In this document: positions 8,062 through 16,771 of the stretch, piece by piece
Numbering within the stretch: position 1 is the first letter of the stretch
Layout of the letters: each line of letters starts with the position of its first letter
Source of the DNA: Pyrinomonadaceae bacterium
Lineage (GTDB): Bacteria > Acidobacteriota > Blastocatellia > Pyrinomonadales > Pyrinomonadaceae
Length of the DNA stretch: 64,000 nucleotides
NCBI GenBank assembly: GCA_014380365.1
Contig: JACMJZ010000003.1
Coordinates: 1-64,000 of the forward strand
Direction of reading: 5' to 3'
The notes under the pieces: model-generated
Seen by the model: only the letters and a program-made list of their open reading frames with translations
What the model was told of the DNA's origin: nothing
The model's database searches: none
Program-made: the position numbers and the translations under genes

Positions 8062-10374
8062 TCAGGGACCGAAGCGTTGGCGGTATTCGCTCGAGGTGAT
8101 AAACGCCTTCACCATTTCGGCATTGATGTAATTGCCGCCGAATTGATTCAGCTTATTGAGCCAGAAGTTGTAACCTGCGAAGTCGAGCGTCGGCTCTGGT
8201 GCGTCGTAAGGATTGCGACGCAGGTAGCCGAAATATTGAGCCAGCACAAACGCCCTGTTCTTTTCAAATTGGATCAGTATCACGTTTTCCGCCACGCGAC
8301 GCAGCGCTCGTCCGCGCGCGGCGGCGTCACTGGTGTTTGTCGCGCCGCTGAATTCATTGATAGCGGCGTTTCGCTCAGGCGCTGAGGGTGTGAACCCGGC
8401 GGTGGCAAAAAGTCCGTTCACAAACTCGGTGGGCGTCCTCGTGGTCGGGTAAGCCACGACAAAGCGCGAACGTGTGACGAAATCCTGTGAGAAAGCGATC
8501 GTGTTGCTTTCCAGTTTAGCCTCCCAATTGACGGCGCCCACGACCACGCCCTTACCGATCTGTTGCGTATCAGCCAGGAATTCCAAAAACTCAACCGGCA
8601 CCGGCGCTCCCGCAAGGTTGCCATAGCTGGCCCTGTAAAACCGGTACGCCAGAAATCCAGTTTCCTGAAATTCGACGGCGAGGAAAAACGCTGCCGAAAC
8701 ATTGATCCGCTTCAGCTCGGTGCATTGCGGCTTGGGCGTGCAGTTATCGATCTCACCTGTCCAAAACTCGAGACCACTCGCATCCGGCTCGCGATTAAGA
8801 AAGTCGAGATAGTGCTGCCGCACAAAGAAGGCAGAGCTGTCGATAGGGTTTGTGCCAGTTGACGTGTCGTTGTCGGTAATCGTGATTGTAGCGCTGGCCG
8901 GCGAACCCAGCGTGGCACCAATCGGATTGCTAAGCGTAAACGAGAAACTCTCGCTGTTCTCAGTATACGAATCGTTAATGATCGGGACAGCAATTGATTT
9001 GGAAGTTTCACCGGCAGCAAACTGCAGGGTGCCAACCGTTGTCAGGTAGTCGCAGCGAGAAGAAGCCGCGGCATTGGTAACGTTGCAGGGACTGGCGCCA
9101 GCCGTATCGCTGGTTGCGTAGCCGACGGAGAAGGCACCCGAGGTGTCGCCGCTGCGCGTGACCAGGAGGTTTACCTGCAAGTCAGTTTCGCTTTTGCTGT
9201 AACTCGCGGCATCCAGTTGGACTGGCGAAGCACTGACGACATTCACGCTCCACGAAGTTGACTCATGCAGCAGTTGGTTTGGGTCATTTCTCACGAATGG
9301 AGTCGTATCGCTGATTGTCGCTGAAACGGTGTGGCTGCCGGCGCTGAAGTTATTGGAATCAAAACTGAATGCTGGGCCGGTCGCTTGCTGTACACCGTCG
9401 ACAAACCAGGTCACTGACAGATTGTGCGTAAACGGCGACGGAGTTGAGACGGTGAAGTTTTGGTTCTGACCTCGCGATACGGTCAAACTGCCGCTCTCGG
9501 GAAACCTGGAGTCGAGAGGCGACACGACGTTGTACATCCGCTTGACGAGCTGCTCGTTGTTGATTTGTTCAAAAGGCTGATTGAGGCCGCGCATCTTCGA
9601 GTTGAACGTCGGACGATAGAGACCCGTATCGCAATATTGAGCGCCCTGGTAGGCGCCAGGAACGCCTGGACTTGAAGTGGTTGTCGGCAGAGTGGTGCTC
9701 GGATCAATCCAGTGGTTCCACTTGATGCGAGCGCGCTCCGTTTCTTTCGTGGCATTGGCCGCAGAAGGTTCGAATGAACTGTTGCAGCTCGGCGGGGGAG
9801 GTCCGCCATATTCGTCAGCGAGGAGTCCAAAGCTATGTCCTCCTTCATGCAGAATCAGATCGACTGCCGCCGCGTTGGTGGAAGCTACGGCTATCGAACC
9901 TCCCGAGCCGCCATACTCTGAATCGTTCACAATCACGAAAACCAGATCGCGCTGCGTCGGGCCCAGGGTGTTTGCCAGAACATTGAAGACCTTCGTGAGG
10001 TTCGCGCAGATCAAGCGCTGAATGTTTGAGCAGTTGTAAGTGGAATCAAAAGCCGTGTCGACAAAAGAGGAGCGTTCGGGATGGTCAGCCCCCGATTGGG
10101 CGCTGGCAACATCGATGCGGTGCACATTGAAATATCGTTGATACTCGAGATAGGGTTGCTGTCCGAAATGGCCCTGGATCAAATTCTGCACGTCGTTCTT
10201 ATATTTTTGCAGTTCCGCCGCGGTGTAACCGTCACCCAAAATCGCAATGTCCAGTCGATTTTGAGAGCTGCCATTGTTTACGATGGTTTCAAACGGCTCC
10301 GCCTGAACGCTGACTGCGGCTAACGATACGCACAGTAAGAACGCGGTGAAGATGAGTTTGACGCTTCTAGTCAT
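8062..10374 (-). CDS. Secreted M64-type metallopeptidase with Calx-beta and DUF4214 tail
   Basis: The 770-residue exoprotein begins with a signal peptide (AVSVQA-EP). Residues about 30-300 match the M64 IgA-peptidase-like family: the zinc motif HEGGHSFGLLADEY starts at residue 176 and a Met-turn candidate SKMRG follows. An Ig/PKD-like segment (about 305-385) and a Calx-beta domain (about 390-510, ending TITDND) come next. The last 245 residues are a DUF4214 module starting FFVRQHYLDFLNREPD and ending EYRQRFGP. The ATG at 10374 is preferred over GTG at 10389 because AAGGTGA lies 9-10 bases upstream of it. It is the last gene of a minus-strand run, 27 bases after the 217-residue protein. Likely role is extracellular proteolysis with cell-surface retention through the tail; retention is inference. 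Confidence 0.9.
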   Translation of the reverse strand: MTRSVKLIFTAFLLCVSLAAVSVQAEPFETIVNNGSSQNRLDIAILGDGYTAAELQKYKNDVQNLIQGHFGQQPYLEYQRYFNVHRIDVASAQSGADHPERSSFVDTAFDSTYNCSNIQRLICANLTKVFNVLANTLGPTQRDLVFVIVNDSEYGGSGGSIAVASTNAAAVDLILHEGGHSFGLLADEYGGPPPPSCNSSFEPSAANATKETERARIKWNHWIDPSTTLPTTTSSPGVPGAYQGAQYCDTGLYRPTFNSKMRGLNQPFEQINNEQLVKRMYNVVSPLDSRFPESGSLTVSRGQNQNFTVSTPSPFTHNLSVTWFVDGVQQATGPAFSFDSNNFSAGSHTVSATISDTTPFVRNDPNQLLHESTSWSVNVVSASPVQLDAASYSKSETDLQVNLLVTRSGDTSGAFSVGYATSDTAGASPCNVTNAAASSRCDYLTTVGTLQFAAGETSKSIAVPIINDSYTENSESFSFTLSNPIGATLGSPASATITITDNDTSTGTNPIDSSAFFVRQHYLDFLNREPDASGLEFWTGEIDNCTPKPQCTELKRINVSAAFFLAVEFQETGFLAYRFYRASYGNLAGAPVPVEFLEFLADTQQIGKGVVVGAVNWEAKLESNTIAFSQDFVTRSRFVVAYPTTRTPTEFVNGLFATAGFTPSAPERNAAINEFSGATNTSDAAARGRALRRVAENVILIQFEKNRAFVLAQYFGYLRRNPYDAPEPTLDFAGYNFWLNKLNQFGGNYINAEMVKAFITSSEYRQRFGP

Positions 10375-10401
10375 TTTGAAACTGGTCACCTTGCTTACTT
10401 C

Positions 10402-11055
10402 CTACCGCAGTGACGCCACGCCCCAGGGCTCAAGACGAAACGACTCGCCATTCCAGACAGGACGATAGAGTCGTAACTGCCGCAGGACTGGATCATCGGG
10501 ACACTCAATAATGAACTCCACTTTCGCCTGGTAGAGATTCTCGCTTCGCATCTGATCGCTTCGCCCAACTTCTGCTCGCACGAATCGAGGATCAATCATC
10601 AGCTTCCACCAACGCACGGCATCGTTCTCGTCGAGGGCCACTATCAGAATGTGATCCGGTGAAAACTCCAGGGAACGCTCGCGCGGAAGAGTACCCACCC
10701 GCGCGGTTGATGAAATTTGCGTAAGCACGCCAGCGACCGGCTGCTGTTCTGCGTTGAGTAGTCCTGCTGAGCCAGTTTTCTGAAGACTTTCCCAGTTGAG
10801 CCGCAACTCGCGATAGCTGAGAGCATCTGAAGTCTGCAGCCCCGGTCCGACGCGGATACCCACACTCGAGAATAGGCCGGTAAGCTTTTCCCGCGCGCTT
10901 GCTTCTTTTTCTTTCTCTGGAATTGCGCTGCTGGCTGGTTGGCTGGGAACCGGGTCCTTCCCCGCACTTTGGGCCAGGAAGCTTGCGACCGCGGTCAGCA
11001 AAATTATTATCAAAATACTGACCATCGCCGCCTTCTGTTTTTTGCTGTTCGCCAT
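10402..11055 (-). CDS. Membrane-anchored protein of unknown function in the exoprotein block
   Basis: I do not recognise this 217-residue protein. It has a short basic N terminus (MANSKKQK), one transmembrane segment (MVSILIIILLTAVASFLA), a Pro/Ser/Glu-rich linker to about residue 58 and a soluble domain of about 155 residues expected outside the cytoplasm. The domain contains LNAEQQPVAGVLTQISS, HILIVALDENDAVRWWKLMI and a final mixed beta region (KVEFIIECPDDPVLRQLRLY). No DUF4214 tail is present, unlike every neighbour. It lies 61 bases after the subtilase gene and 27 bases before the M64 gene, which suggests cotranscription and a role in export, folding or anchoring of these proteins, but nothing in the sequence proves this. 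Confidence 0.7.
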   Translation of the reverse strand: MANSKKQKAAMVSILIIILLTAVASFLAQSAGKDPVPSQPASSAIPEKEKEASAREKLTGLFSSVGIRVGPGLQTSDALSYRELRLNWESLQKTGSAGLLNAEQQPVAGVLTQISSTARVGTLPRERSLEFSPDHILIVALDENDAVRWWKLMIDPRFVRAEVGRSDQMRSENLYQAKVEFIIECPDDPVLRQLRLYRPVWNGESFRLEPWGVASLR

Positions 11056-11116
11056 CTTGACCCCGTCATTACTTAGTAGGACACCGTCGCATTTAACACC
11101 TGTTACCGATTTCTTC

Positions 11117-13330
11117 TCAAGGGCCGAAGCGCTGCCGGTACTCGCCGGCGGTGATAAAGGCCTTAACCATCTCGGCTGCGATGTAGTTTCCGTTGAACTC
11201 GTTTAGCTTGCCTAGCCAGAAGTTGTAGCCGCCGAAGTTTAGTCCCGGCTCCGGGGCGTCGTTTGGATTACGGCGCAGGTAACCAAAGTATTGCATCAAC
11301 ACAAACGCCCGGTTGAATTCCTGTTGCGAGAACCTCGAGTTCTCTGCCACTCGTCGCAGTGCTCTGCCGCGCGCGGCTGTGTCAGCAGTGTTGAGGGCGG
11401 TGCCAAACTCGCTTATGGCTGCATCGCGCTCACTTGCCGAGGGCGTCACTCCAGCTTGAGCAAACAGCGCGTCGACAAACTGCGCCGGCGTCATGGACGT
11501 TGGATAGAGATTTGTGAAGCGCGTGCGCGCCACGAAGTTCGACGCGAACACCACCTTATTGTTTTCCAGCTGTGTCTGCCAGCTTCCCACTCCCACTACC
11601 ACGCCCTGACCAATCTGTTGCGTATCAGGCAGGAATTCACTTAACAGCAACGGCACGGGCGTTCCTGGCATGTCGCCATACGCCGCTTTGTACATGCGGT
11701 AAACCAAATAGCCAGTTTCCTGAAATTCAATCGAAACGAAAAACGCCGCCGACGCGTTGATTCGACGTTCGTCTGCGTTGCAGGTCGCGCCTGGTTGCTG
11801 GCACTCGGTGATTTGATTTGTCCAAAACGCGAGTCCGCTCGCATCCGGTTCGCGACTGAAGAAGTCGACATAGTGCTGGCGCACGAAGAACGGCGCGTTG
11901 TCCGCGGCGTTGGTAACCGCGGCACAAGCATTGATGGCTTTGTTGACGTTGAGCCGCCCGCCCGTGGTGTTTTTGTCTGCGAGCGAGGCGACCGCATCAG
12001 TGTGGGTTAAGATAATTCCCTTAAGGCCTGCCGTCGTGAGCGGGCATCTTGAAAGCAGGAGCGCGGCCGCGCCGGAAACATGGGGCGTCGCCATCGACGT
12101 GCCATTGAAGTATCCAAAGCTGCCATTACGAAGCGTGGAGAGGATGCTAACGCCGGGTGCTGCCAGATGAATAGTTGTCTTGCCGTAGTTTGAAAACGGG
12201 GCGAGCGCGTCACGATTGTCAGTCGCCGAGACCCCGATGACGTTTGGAACTTTGTGACCTGAAGGCGTGCGCGGCGTGACGTCGTTGTCAGTGGTGTTGT
12301 TACCAGCAAGCGCCACGAAGAGCATGTTGTTAGCTTCCGCGCGAATAATCTCGTCGCCGACGGATGGCGAAAAATTGTTGGCGAACCAGCTATTGTTGAG
12401 CACGCGGACATTTGCCCCGTTGAATGGCGCCAGCGCCTGCTTGGCCTGAATCGCGAACTCTATCGCGTCAATCGCATTCGAGATGAAGCCGCTGTTATTC
12501 GAGTCGAGCCACTTCACCGCCATGATGTTCGCCGTCCAGTTCACACCCGCAACGCCGTGACCATTATCACCAACGGCGCCAATGGTTCCCGAAACGTGGG
12601 TGCCGTGATTATGGTCGTCGAGCGGATCGCAAGTGCGTGTGATGGCATTAAAGCCGTGGGAGCCGGCCGGACAATTGATGTTCTGACCGCGAATGTTGAC
12701 CGTAAACGAAGTAGGCGCGGACCAGACGTTGGCGGCTAGATCGGGATGATTGTAGTCTATGCCGGAATCGACGACGGCCACGACACTGTCGCGCGATCCG
12801 GTGCTTAGGTTCCATGCGCCTTCCGCGTCAATATGCGCGCCGGGGGTGCCGGTGACGCCCAAAATATTCTGGCCAGTGTTCTTCATTCCCCACAACTGAG
12901 AATATTGAGAATCGTTTGGAGTCCGACCGCCATATGCGACGTAATTAGGTTCTGCATAAACTACGTCGGCGCGCGCCGAGAGTTCGTGCACCAGCGTCGC
13001 GGCGTCTTTACTGCGCGATTCAATCAACCGTGTTCCTGCTCCGCCCACGGGGACATTCATACTGGCGTCGAGACTATCAGCTACCGCCTCCACTGCAGCT
13101 GCTGATGTTGTCTTGCGAAACTTGACGAGCACCTGCCCGGCGGCAGCGTCCTGGCCGTTAACTCTCTCAATCTTCCATGAGCTGCTATCGGCTGCCTTAT
13201 CGACACTCTGCGTCGAAGCGCGCGGAATCAGCAAGACGGCGGCGAGCAGAATGCTGAGAAACAGGGCGAACGTCGCAAGTCTGTGCGACGCCGAGCGAGG
13301 TTGGGTATTGATAGTGAAGTTATTCTGCAT
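11117..13330 (-). CDS. Secreted S8 subtilase with DUF4214 tail
   Basis: This 737-residue protein is a subtilisin-family serine endopeptidase. After a signal peptide comes a propeptide-like region (residues about 60-130; AGQVLVKFRK to DVVYAEPNYVAY). The catalytic triad is D188 (VVDSGID), H242 (NHGTHVSG) and S412 (NGTSMATPHVSG). The DUF4214 module occupies about residues 490-737, starting FFVRQHYVDFFSREPD, with the Cys pair ECQQPGATC, and ending EYRQRFGP. A hairpin lies in its 5' leader (13341-13371) and no strong Shine-Dalgarno is visible before the ATG. It should digest proteins outside the cell, possibly as part of a shared surface system with its neighbours. Confidence 0.93.
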   Translation of the reverse strand: MQNNFTINTQPRSASHRLATFALFLSILLAAVLLIPRASTQSVDKAADSSSWKIERVNGQDAAAGQVLVKFRKTTSAAAVEAVADSLDASMNVPVGGAGTRLIESRSKDAATLVHELSARADVVYAEPNYVAYGGRTPNDSQYSQLWGMKNTGQNILGVTGTPGAHIDAEGAWNLSTGSRDSVVAVVDSGIDYNHPDLAANVWSAPTSFTVNIRGQNINCPAGSHGFNAITRTCDPLDDHNHGTHVSGTIGAVGDNGHGVAGVNWTANIMAVKWLDSNNSGFISNAIDAIEFAIQAKQALAPFNGANVRVLNNSWFANNFSPSVGDEIIRAEANNMLFVALAGNNTTDNDVTPRTPSGHKVPNVIGVSATDNRDALAPFSNYGKTTIHLAAPGVSILSTLRNGSFGYFNGTSMATPHVSGAAALLLSRCPLTTAGLKGIILTHTDAVASLADKNTTGGRLNVNKAINACAAVTNAADNAPFFVRQHYVDFFSREPDASGLAFWTNQITECQQPGATCNADERRINASAAFFVSIEFQETGYLVYRMYKAAYGDMPGTPVPLLLSEFLPDTQQIGQGVVVGVGSWQTQLENNKVVFASNFVARTRFTNLYPTSMTPAQFVDALFAQAGVTPSASERDAAISEFGTALNTADTAARGRALRRVAENSRFSQQEFNRAFVLMQYFGYLRRNPNDAPEPGLNFGGYNFWLGKLNEFNGNYIAAEMVKAFITAGEYRQRFGP

Positions 13331-13340
13331 GATCTTAATT

Positions 13341-13371
13341 GTCAGAACCCCGACGAGTCGGGGGTTCTGAC
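13341..13371. terminator. Hairpin between FG-GAP gene and subtilase gene
   Basis: GTCAGAACCCC (13341-13351) pairs perfectly with GGGGTTCTGAC (13361-13371) around a GC-rich inner stem. On the minus strand it lies after the FG-GAP gene stop and before the subtilase start. No U-run follows, so it may be an attenuator, an mRNA-processing or stabilising element, or a Rho-associated hairpin instead of an intrinsic terminator. Confidence 0.5.
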
Positions 13372-13376
13372 AGGAA

Positions 13377-16300
13377 CTACTGACCGAAGCGCTGGCGGTA
13401 TTCGCCTGAGGTAATAAATGCTTTCACCATCTCCGCAGCGACGTAGTTGCCATTGAACTGGTTCAACTTGCCCAGCCAGAAGTTGTAGCCGCCGAAGTTT
13501 AGTCCCGGTTCGGGTGCGTCGTTTGGATTGCGGCGCAGGTAACCAAAGTATTGCATCAACACTAACGCGCGATTGGTTTCCTGTTGAGTGAACGTCGGGT
13601 TCTCAGCTACGCGCCGCAATGCCCGTCCGCGCGCGCCAATGTCATTTGTGTTGCCGGCGACGCCAAACTCGTTGATGGCGGCATCGCGATCAGCGGCCGA
13701 GGGCGTAACGCCGGCGTTGGTGAAGAGCGAATCGACAAACTCTGCCGGTGTCCGCGTCGTGGGGTAGGCAGCTGTAAATTGCGAACGGGAAACAAAATCC
13801 TGCGCAAACCCGACTTTGTTGCTTTCCAGCAGTGTCTGCCAGTTTCCCACTCCCACAGCCACGCCCTGACCGATCTGCTGGGTGCCCGGGAGAAACTCGT
13901 TCAGCCCAATCGGCACCGGGGCTCCAGCGATATTCCCGTAAGCAGCTTTATAGAACTTGTAGACCAGGTAGCCGGTCTCTTGAAACTCTACCGAAACGAA
14001 AAACGCGGCGGAAACATTGACGCGCTTCAGCTCGGTACACTGCGGCTTGGGAGTGCAACTGTCGATTTCGGATACCCAGAAATTGAGACCACTCGTGTCT
14101 GGCTCCCGGTTGAGAAAGTCGATGTAGTGCTGACGCACGAAGAAGCTTGACGCGTCGACCGGATTTGTTCCGTCGGTGGCGTCATTATCATTGATCGTGA
14201 TCGCGGTCGTAGCTATTGCACCCAGCGTAGCTCCTGACGGGTTACTCAGCGTAAATGTGAAAGCCTCGCTGTTTTCCGCATAAGCATCGTTAACAATCGA
14301 AATCGAAATGGTCCTGGACGTCTCGTCGGCAGCAAAGTTCAAGGTGCCCATGGAAGAGATGTAATCGCAACGCGATGAGGCGATGCCATTCTTGACATTG
14401 CAGTTATTTGCCCCGGCGGTGTCGCTCGTGACATACGAAACGAAAGAAAGCCCCGACGTATTTCCTGCGCGCGTTACAGTCAGCGTCAAGCGGCTCTCGC
14501 TCTCGCCAACGCTGTAAGCCGGGGCGCCGAACTCAACGACAGGCGGCGCGACTGGCCCTTCGCAAGTGTTGAGGAGGACCGAAAGGTTGTTTGCAGTTTC
14601 ATTGGCAATGACGAGGTCAGGCCGGCCGTCGCGATTAAAGTCGCCGGAGACGATCCGAGCGGGTATGCGGTCGGCTGCAAACTGGGAAGCCGGGCCGAAG
14701 CCACCCACACCGTCGCCGAAGAATACCGAGACGCCCCCAAGAGGTGGGCCAGGGTTGTAGGGGTCTTGTCGGGCCACTGCAATGTCCGCCTTGCCGTCTC
14801 CATTAAAGTCGGCAATCGTTCCATCCTGTGCGTTGCGGCTGACACCGAGTGGTGACGGCAGTCCGAAACCGCCGGAGCCGTCTCCGAGCACGACCGACGT
14901 CTGTTCAGAGGAAACGAGTAGAAGGTCAGACTTGCCATCGCCATTGAAGTCGAAGACGCTTATCGAGCTCGCGTTCGCGGTGATGAGGCGGGTGCGGGGG
15001 CCAAATGCGCCTGAGCCGTCTCCCATCATAATGCTAAAGCCGAAGTCGCTCGGTATCGCCAGATCTAGTTTACTGTCGCCGTTGAAGTCGGCCACGCCGA
15101 CCGATTTCACATTAACGGCAGTTGGGACTGAAAGAATCGGCTTCACATCGAAGTGCCCGGCACCGTCGCCGAGGGCGATCGAAATCGATCCCTCAAGGTT
15201 GTTGCCGCCGTCCCAGTTGACCGTCAGGAGGTCGAGGTTGCCGTCGGCGTTAAAATCCTCACTGGCCAAACCTCTGGGTTCGTCGGCGTTGATGCTGGTG
15301 GAGATGGCCGGCGCGAGACCGCCCGCACCGTCGCCCAACAGCACGTGCAGGCGTGCTTTGCCTCCCGGACCATTGGCCGATGGGTCGACCGTCGCCACAT
15401 CCAACTTTGTATCGTGATTGAAATCGGCAACGACTGGACTGTAGTACGAAGACGTAGAAGGAACAGGCACGATGGTAGGCGGCCCGAAGCCGCCGACGCC
15501 GTCGCCCAGCATCGTTACGACATTTCCGGCGCTCATCAGCACGAGGTCGAGATTGCCATCGCGGTTGAGATCACCACGCCCAACGCCGTAAGCGCCGCGT
15601 CCGGGCGGGCCGACAGCAAACTTGAAGCTACCTTTGCCATCGCCCAGCAGGATACCGACCGAGCCGGTGGCCGCCGTAGCCAAATCCAAATTGCCGTCAG
15701 CATCGAAATCACCTACTACGGCAACATCACTTGAACTTCCGGTACCGAAGGGTGTGACTGCGTTAAAGCCGCCGGCCCCATCATTCAACATCACGGAAGG
15801 GCCTCCCATGATGTCGAGTTTGCCGTCATTGTTTAGGTCGCCGAAGGTGACATATCTGGGTGCGCCTGCTTTGGAAACGTCGATGTTGGGCATTGATACA
15901 AAGCAGCCCGTCCCGTCGCCCTGCATGTAGTGGAATTGTTGGGGCAGGACGTCCGCTGCGACCAGGTCGAGCTTGCCATCCCCATTAAGGTCGCCAACGG
16001 CGAAACCCTGGTTGCCGACAGCTCCGCATGAGATGGAGGGGAAGTTCCCTGTGCCGTTGCCCAGTCGAATTTGGATCGAGCCGGCGGAGAATGCCAAATC
16101 AAGGTTCCCGTCGTTGTTAAAGTCGGCTACAGCGATGTGGCTCGCGCCAGTTTGCAAGTTGATTGGAGTATTGAATCCGCCACTGCCGTTACCGCGCAAT
16201 ATAGTGACATTGGAGGAGGTAGCGACGGCTACGTCCAGCGCGCCATCACGGTTAAGGTCACCCGTTGCAAGCCATCGAGGCCCTCCGCCTACCGCAAAAG

Positions 16301-16724
16301 CACTGCTCGGAAGAAAAGTGCCGGTGCCGTCGTTGAGCAGCAATGAAATGTTGCTGGACGAGTTGTTGGCCGTAACTATGTCTGGCTTACCGTCGCCGTT
16401 GAAGTCGCCCGCAGCTATGGATATCGGGAAGCTGCCTACCGCATAGCTGTTGATATCAGCTGGGACGCCCCGGGCCACCTTTCTCAACACGGTGACACTG
16501 CCGGCATCCGCGTTGGCGGAGGCGATGTCCGGCCTCCCGTCGCCGTCGAAGTCGGCGGTAGCAAGCGCGCGCACATCGTTGCCGACTGGGTAAACAGGCG
16601 GCTGCGTAAAGCTCGGCGTGGAACAGCTCTGAGCTAAGGCTGGAGCGGCGGATAACGTCATCATGGCTGTGAGGGCCAGTACGATTAATGAATAACCGGA
16701 ACGGTTTGGAAATTTGCGAAGCAT
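13377..16724 (-). CDS. Secreted FG-GAP/VCBS repeat protein with Calx-beta and DUF4214 tail
   Basis: The 1115-residue protein starts with a signal peptide ending in APALAQ. Residues about 40-720 are more than a dozen FG-GAP/VCBS repeats, each with the calcium-binding pattern D-x-D/N-x-D-G-x-x-D (for example DFDGDGRPDIA, DFNGDGKPDIV, DLNRDGALDVA), predicting a beta-propeller of the integrin alpha type. A Calx-beta domain follows (about 735-850, ending TINDND), then the DUF4214 module (about 868-1115) ending EYRQRFGQ. Calx-beta plus tail closely resembles the same pair in the M64 protein, so the two genes share a two-domain block. No catalytic motif is visible. A role in adhesion or ligand binding is inferred from the propeller. 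Confidence 0.92.
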   Translation of the reverse strand: MLRKFPNRSGYSLIVLALTAMMTLSAAPALAQSCSTPSFTQPPVYPVGNDVRALATADFDGDGRPDIASANADAGSVTVLRKVARGVPADINSYAVGSFPISIAAGDFNGDGKPDIVTANNSSSNISLLLNDGTGTFLPSSAFAVGGGPRWLATGDLNRDGALDVAVATSSNVTILRGNGSGGFNTPINLQTGASHIAVADFNNDGNLDLAFSAGSIQIRLGNGTGNFPSISCGAVGNQGFAVGDLNGDGKLDLVAADVLPQQFHYMQGDGTGCFVSMPNIDVSKAGAPRYVTFGDLNNDGKLDIMGGPSVMLNDGAGGFNAVTPFGTGSSSDVAVVGDFDADGNLDLATAATGSVGILLGDGKGSFKFAVGPPGRGAYGVGRGDLNRDGNLDLVLMSAGNVVTMLGDGVGGFGPPTIVPVPSTSSYYSPVVADFNHDTKLDVATVDPSANGPGGKARLHVLLGDGAGGLAPAISTSINADEPRGLASEDFNADGNLDLLTVNWDGGNNLEGSISIALGDGAGHFDVKPILSVPTAVNVKSVGVADFNGDSKLDLAIPSDFGFSIMMGDGSGAFGPRTRLITANASSISVFDFNGDGKSDLLLVSSEQTSVVLGDGSGGFGLPSPLGVSRNAQDGTIADFNGDGKADIAVARQDPYNPGPPLGGVSVFFGDGVGGFGPASQFAADRIPARIVSGDFNRDGRPDLVIANETANNLSVLLNTCEGPVAPPVVEFGAPAYSVGESESRLTLTVTRAGNTSGLSFVSYVTSDTAGANNCNVKNGIASSRCDYISSMGTLNFAADETSRTISISIVNDAYAENSEAFTFTLSNPSGATLGAIATTAITINDNDATDGTNPVDASSFFVRQHYIDFLNREPDTSGLNFWVSEIDSCTPKPQCTELKRVNVSAAFFVSVEFQETGYLVYKFYKAAYGNIAGAPVPIGLNEFLPGTQQIGQGVAVGVGNWQTLLESNKVGFAQDFVSRSQFTAAYPTTRTPAEFVDSLFTNAGVTPSAADRDAAINEFGVAGNTNDIGARGRALRRVAENPTFTQQETNRALVLMQYFGYLRRNPNDAPEPGLNFGGYNFWLGKLNQFNGNYVAAEMVKAFITSGEYRQRFGQ

Positions 16725-16771
16725 GACAGATCTAATCCTTAATACACTAGTTCCCTCGGCAGAACATTAGG

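Noticed and set aside
14782-16446. Repetitive open frames antisense to the FG-GAP gene
   Set aside because: Their internal repetition only mirrors the FG-GAP repeats on the coding strand.
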